A DNA stretch of 8,226 nucleotides from Sporichthyaceae bacterium (GTDB taxonomy: Bacteria; Actinomycetota; Actinomycetes; JACCYY01). Where the stretch lies: positions 1 through 8,226 of the forward strand of contig JACCYY010000052.1 in NCBI GenBank assembly GCA_013696235.1, read 5' to 3'. The notes beneath the pieces were generated by a model. It worked only from the letters and a program-made list of their open reading frames with translations, searched no databases and was not told the origin of the DNA. Below are positions 6,141 to 8,226 of this stretch, in pieces. How positions within the stretch are numbered: position 1 is the first letter of the stretch; each line of letters opens with the position of its first letter. Both the position numbers and the translations under genes were made by a program.

Positions 6141-7060
6141 AGCGTCTGCTGGATCGTCTCGCGGACCTGGTCGGTGACGTCGAGGACGAGTGCCGCGTCG
6201 TCGGCTGCGGTGTCGTCGTACGCGGACGTGTCCACCGGCGCACCGAACTCGATGATCCACTTCGACGGGAGCGGGAGCAGCCCGAGCGGGCCGAGCAGTG
6301 GGAACGTCGGCGTGATCGGGACGTACGGGAGGCCGAGCAGGCGAGCCAGGGTGCCGACGTTGGCGAGCATCGGGTACGTCTCCTCGGCCCCGACGATCGA
6401 GCACGGGATCAGCGGCGCACCGGTGCGCAGCGCCGCCGAGACGAACCCGCCCCGCCCGAACCGCTGCAGCTTGTACCGCTCGGAGAACGGCTTGCCGGTG
6501 CCCTTGTAGCCCTCCGGGAAGACGCCGACCAGCTCACCACGCTCGAGCAGCCGCATGGCGTCCTCGAGGCAGGCCAGCGTCGATCCGCTCTTGCGGGCCG
6601 CCTCGCCGACGAACGGCATCGAGAAGACGAGGTCGGCACCGAGCAGCCGCAGCCGCCGATCGGCCGGGTGCTCCTCCTGGATCGCCAGCTGGGTCATGAT
6701 CGCGTCCAGCGGCAACGTGCCGGAGTGGTTCGCGACGACGAGCCCCGCGCCGGTCGCCGGCACGTGCTCGATCCCGCGCACCTCGACCCTGAACCAGTGC
6801 CGGTAGATCGGCCGGAGCGCGGCCGCGAAGAGCTGGTCGCTCAGCTGCGGGTCGAAGCCGAACTCGTCCACGGCGTACTCGCCGGACAGCCGCGCGCGCA
6901 CGACGGCGGCGAGCGCGCCGGCCGCCTCGACCCCGTCGGGGCCGGTGAGGTCGCGGACGAGCCGCCCGGCGATCTCGGCCAGCCCGACCAGCAGGTCCTC
7001 GCCCGACGGCGCCCCGGGTCCGGCGGAATCGCGCTGGTCCGAGCTCTGGTCCGCGCTCAC
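6101..7060 (-). CDS. PlsC-family lysophospholipid acyltransferase-like protein
   Basis: The protein (319 residues) belongs to the glycerolipid acyltransferase (LPLAT) superfamily. Block I is [12 protein letters not shown] with His112 and Asp119, the NHSGxxPxD variant seen in the MGAT-like branch rather than plain HxxxxD. Block III is [12 protein letters not shown] (181-192), containing the FPEG substrate-binding motif, and block IV is [15 protein letters not shown] (216-230). A hydrophobic proline-rich stretch ([24 protein letters not shown], about 242-265; two pieces) probably docks on the membrane face. The family transfers acyl groups to lysophospholipids or related acceptors; this acceptor is unknown. 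The start is a GTG at 7060 that overlaps the upstream SDR gene's stop as GTGA, with no strong ribosome-binding site, so coupling is likely. About 80 polar, helical residues precede the catalytic domain. Its 3' end overlaps the convergent HAD gene by 40 bases. Mycobacterial Rv0502 appears to be the positional equivalent. Confidence 0.91.
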   Translation of the reverse strand: MSADQSSDQRDSAGPGAPSGEDLLVGLAEIAGRLVRDLTGPDGVEAAGALAAVVRARLSGEYAVDEFGFDPQLSDQLFAAALRPIYRHWFRVEVRGIEHVPATGAGLVVANHSGTLPLDAIMTQLAIQEEHPADRRLRLLGADLVFSMPFVGEAARKSGSTLACLEDAMRLLERGELVGVFPEGYKGTGKPFSERYKLQRFGRGGFVSAALRTGAPLIPCSIVGAEETYPMLANVGTLARLLGLPYVPITPTFPLLGPLGLLPLPSKWIIEFGAPVDTSAYDDTAADDAALVLDVTDQVRETIQQTLYRLLAQRTGTFF

Positions 7061-8097
7061 AGCGGCGGCTCGGCCGGCCCGGGCGCGCGCAGCGCCTGCT
7101 GGAACGCCCGCTCGACCACCCGTACGCGATCGACATCGAGCGGCCCGGCGCCGAGACGCTCACGGACGAACTCGGTGAACGCCTCGAGCGTGGAGTACTT
7201 CGGGCGGTAGGCCATGACCTCGTGGAGACGGGTGCAGTCGACGACCCGGCCGTGCGCGAGGAAGCGCACCTCGTCCGGCGAGAAGTCGGCCAGCCCGACC
7301 CGCCGGAACAGCTGGCCGGTGAGCCCGCTGGCGATCGTCGGCACCGGCACAGACACCCGGCCGGCCATGCGCAGCGCCTGGGACAGGAGCAGTGCGCCGG
7401 CACCGGCTGCGTTGAAGACACCGCTGTGGTCGCCGACCGTCGCGAGGCGCAGGATCTCGAGCGCGTCGTCCTCGTGGACGAACTGCAGCCGTGGGTCGAA
7501 GCCGAGCGCGGTCGGCACGAACGCCGCCTCGAAGTAGGCCGTGAGCGGCGTGGTCACCCTCGGACCGATGGTGTTGGCAAATCGGAGCGTGACCACACCC
7601 ACGTCCGGGCGGCGCCGGGCGAAGCCTCGGACGTACGCCTCGACCTCGACCGTGTCCTTGGCGTAGCCCGCCCGTGGGACGACCCGGGCGGCCATCTCCT
7701 CGGTGAACACGGCCGGGTCGCGCGGAGACGAGCCGTACACCGTCGTGGAGGACTTGACCACGAACCGGCTGACCGACGAGGAGCGCTGGCAGGCCGCGAG
7801 CAGCTGCATCGTCCCGATGACGTTCGTCTCCTTCATGGAGACGCGACCGCCGGCCTGGTGCGGCGTGGCGAGCACCCCGGCGTGCACGACGGTGTCGATG
7901 TCCTCGCGCTCGAGAACCTTGAGGATCGCGGGGTTCTTGATGTCGCTGCGGACGAACGCCGCGCCGCCGAGCTCGTACCGCGGGGGTACGACATCGACGG
8001 CGACGACCCGTGCGACCGTCGGATCGTCGGCGAGCACGGCCGAGATCCGGGCACCGAGGTAGCGCGACGCACCGGTCACGAGCACGACCCGCCCCAC
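7057..8097 (-). CDS. NAD-dependent epimerase/dehydratase-like (extended SDR) protein with non-canonical active site
   Basis: This 346-residue protein has an N-terminal Rossmann fold: VVLVTGASRYLG (residues 4-15), then VVAVD ending the second strand (Asp35), FVRSDIKNP with the adenine-contacting Asp52, and VVHAGVLATP. KSSTTVYGSSP (115-125) matches the extended-SDR TxVYG region. Two standard features are altered. The glycine motif reads GASRYLG (middle glycine replaced by Arg12), and where YxxxK is expected the sequence reads GYAKDT (Tyr145, no lysine at +4). It resembles mycobacterial Rv0501 (called GalE2), which as I recall also lacks the pair, so a UDP-galactose epimerase name should not be transferred. 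It may bind a dinucleotide without classical SDR chemistry. The GTG at 8097 is only five bases after the bS22-like stop and immediately precedes the first strand. The 3' end overlaps the acyltransferase start, suggesting a shared operon and possibly a joint envelope or lipid role (inference). Confidence 0.9.
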   Translation of the reverse strand: MGRVVLVTGASRYLGARISAVLADDPTVARVVAVDVVPPRYELGGAAFVRSDIKNPAILKVLEREDIDTVVHAGVLATPHQAGGRVSMKETNVIGTMQLLAACQRSSSVSRFVVKSSTTVYGSSPRDPAVFTEEMAARVVPRAGYAKDTVEVEAYVRGFARRRPDVGVVTLRFANTIGPRVTTPLTAYFEAAFVPTALGFDPRLQFVHEDDALEILRLATVGDHSGVFNAAGAGALLLSQALRMAGRVSVPVPTIASGLTGQLFRRVGLADFSPDEVRFLAHGRVVDCTRLHEVMAYRPKYSTLEAFTEFVRERLGAGPLDVDRVRVVERAFQQALRAPGPAEPPL

Positions 8098-8103
8098 TGG
8101 GGC
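8091..8103 (-). other. Small inverted repeat spanning the SDR gene start codon
   Basis: On the minus strand GCCCC-AGT-GGGGC forms a perfect 5-bp stem with a three-base loop. It covers the last base of the bS22-like stop codon, the whole 5-base intergenic spacer and the GTG of the SDR gene. In mRNA it could partly hide the start until a ribosome finishing the upstream gene opens it. The first bases of the stem also encode the SDR N-terminus. Confidence 0.4.
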
Positions 8104-8201
8104 TACTTCTTGTTACGCCGCTGCACGCGCGTGCGCTTGAGCAGCTTGCGGTGCTTCTTCTTCGCCATGCGCTTGCGGCGCTTCTTGATCACGGAGCCCA
8201 C
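8103..8201 (-). CDS. bS22-like small basic ribosomal protein (AURKAIP1/COX24 domain)
   Basis: A 32-residue protein, more than half lysine or arginine, begins [19 protein letters not shown] and ends RVQRRNKK. It matches the tiny actinobacterial AURKAIP1/COX24-domain protein identified as bS22 on the mycobacterial 30S subunit and related to mitochondrial mS38. In mycobacteria the counterpart is Rv0500B, next to the galE2-like gene, the same neighbourhood as here. It should bind 16S rRNA. The GTG at 8201 gives the usual length, with GAGG about 11 bases upstream. An in-frame GTG at 8222 would add seven residues (VSEAGRP) and is less likely given the family's constant length. It is probably the member of this unit made in greatest amount, with the SDR and acyltransferase genes behind it. 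The promoter lies outside the window. Confidence 0.88.
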   Translation of the reverse strand: MGSVIKKRRKRMAKKKHRKLLKRTRVQRRNKK

Positions 8202-8226
8202 GGGTCGTCCGGCCTCACTCACGAGT

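Noticed and set aside
8123..8134. Palindrome GCACGCGCGTGC
   Set aside because: It is inside the bS22-like coding sequence (Thr-Arg-Val-Gln codons) and is likely composition-driven.
1..8226. Mobile elements, CRISPR arrays, tRNA genes or phage genes
   Set aside because: No transposase or integrase motifs, regularly spaced repeats or tRNA-like cloverleaf were seen; nearly all bases belong to conserved genes.

Overview
The window is a compact, very GC-rich stretch that looks like a chromosomal core region of an actinobacterium. The evidence is the strong G/C bias at third codon positions, the frequent GTG starts, and a gene order that matches the heme-biosynthesis neighbourhood of Streptomyces and Mycobacterium. 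Genus cannot be fixed from the sequence alone. Nine protein genes cover almost all of it, eight on the minus strand and one on the plus strand. No tRNA, rRNA, CRISPR array, insertion sequence or prophage was seen, and no gene-free gap exceeds about 170 bases.

Right-hand block (8201 down to 6101, minus strand, read right to left): a 32-residue, extremely basic bS22-like (AURKAIP1/COX24-type) ribosomal protein. Five bases later comes an NAD-binding SDR/epimerase-like protein, whose stop overlaps the start of a PlsC-type acyltransferase. These three read as one transcription unit that enters from beyond the right edge.

Middle (5238-6140, plus strand): a SerB-like HAD-IB phosphatase-family protein with a C-terminal hydrophobic segment. 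It converges on the acyltransferase gene, and the two coding ends overlap by 40 bases. The 87-base gap at 5151-5237 separates it from a divergent small glutaredoxin-like gene (5150-4899, minus).

Left-hand block (4732 down to 1, minus strand): rex, hemA, hemC and a bifunctional hemD joined by three successive 4-base stop/start overlaps (ATGA, GTGA, ATGA). A near-perfect Rex operator (TTGTGAACGAACGCACAA, 4829-4846) overlaps the -35 box of a promoter directly upstream of rex. The arrangement implies that the NADH/NAD+ sensor Rex represses its own operon. That operon makes the first committed tetrapyrrole enzyme (glutamyl-tRNA reductase), hydroxymethylbilane synthase and uroporphyrinogen-III synthase, so heme supply would follow redox state. 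hemD runs off the left edge within a few codons of where the family normally ends. hemB would be the expected next gene outside the window.

Most of this is conserved, recognisable biology rather than a new system. The points worth a second look are the degenerate methyltransferase half of HemD, the SDR protein that lacks the standard YxxxK catalytic pair, the 40-base convergent overlap, the start-codon hairpin between the bS22-like gene and the SDR gene, and possible leaderless promoters in the 5151-5237 gap.
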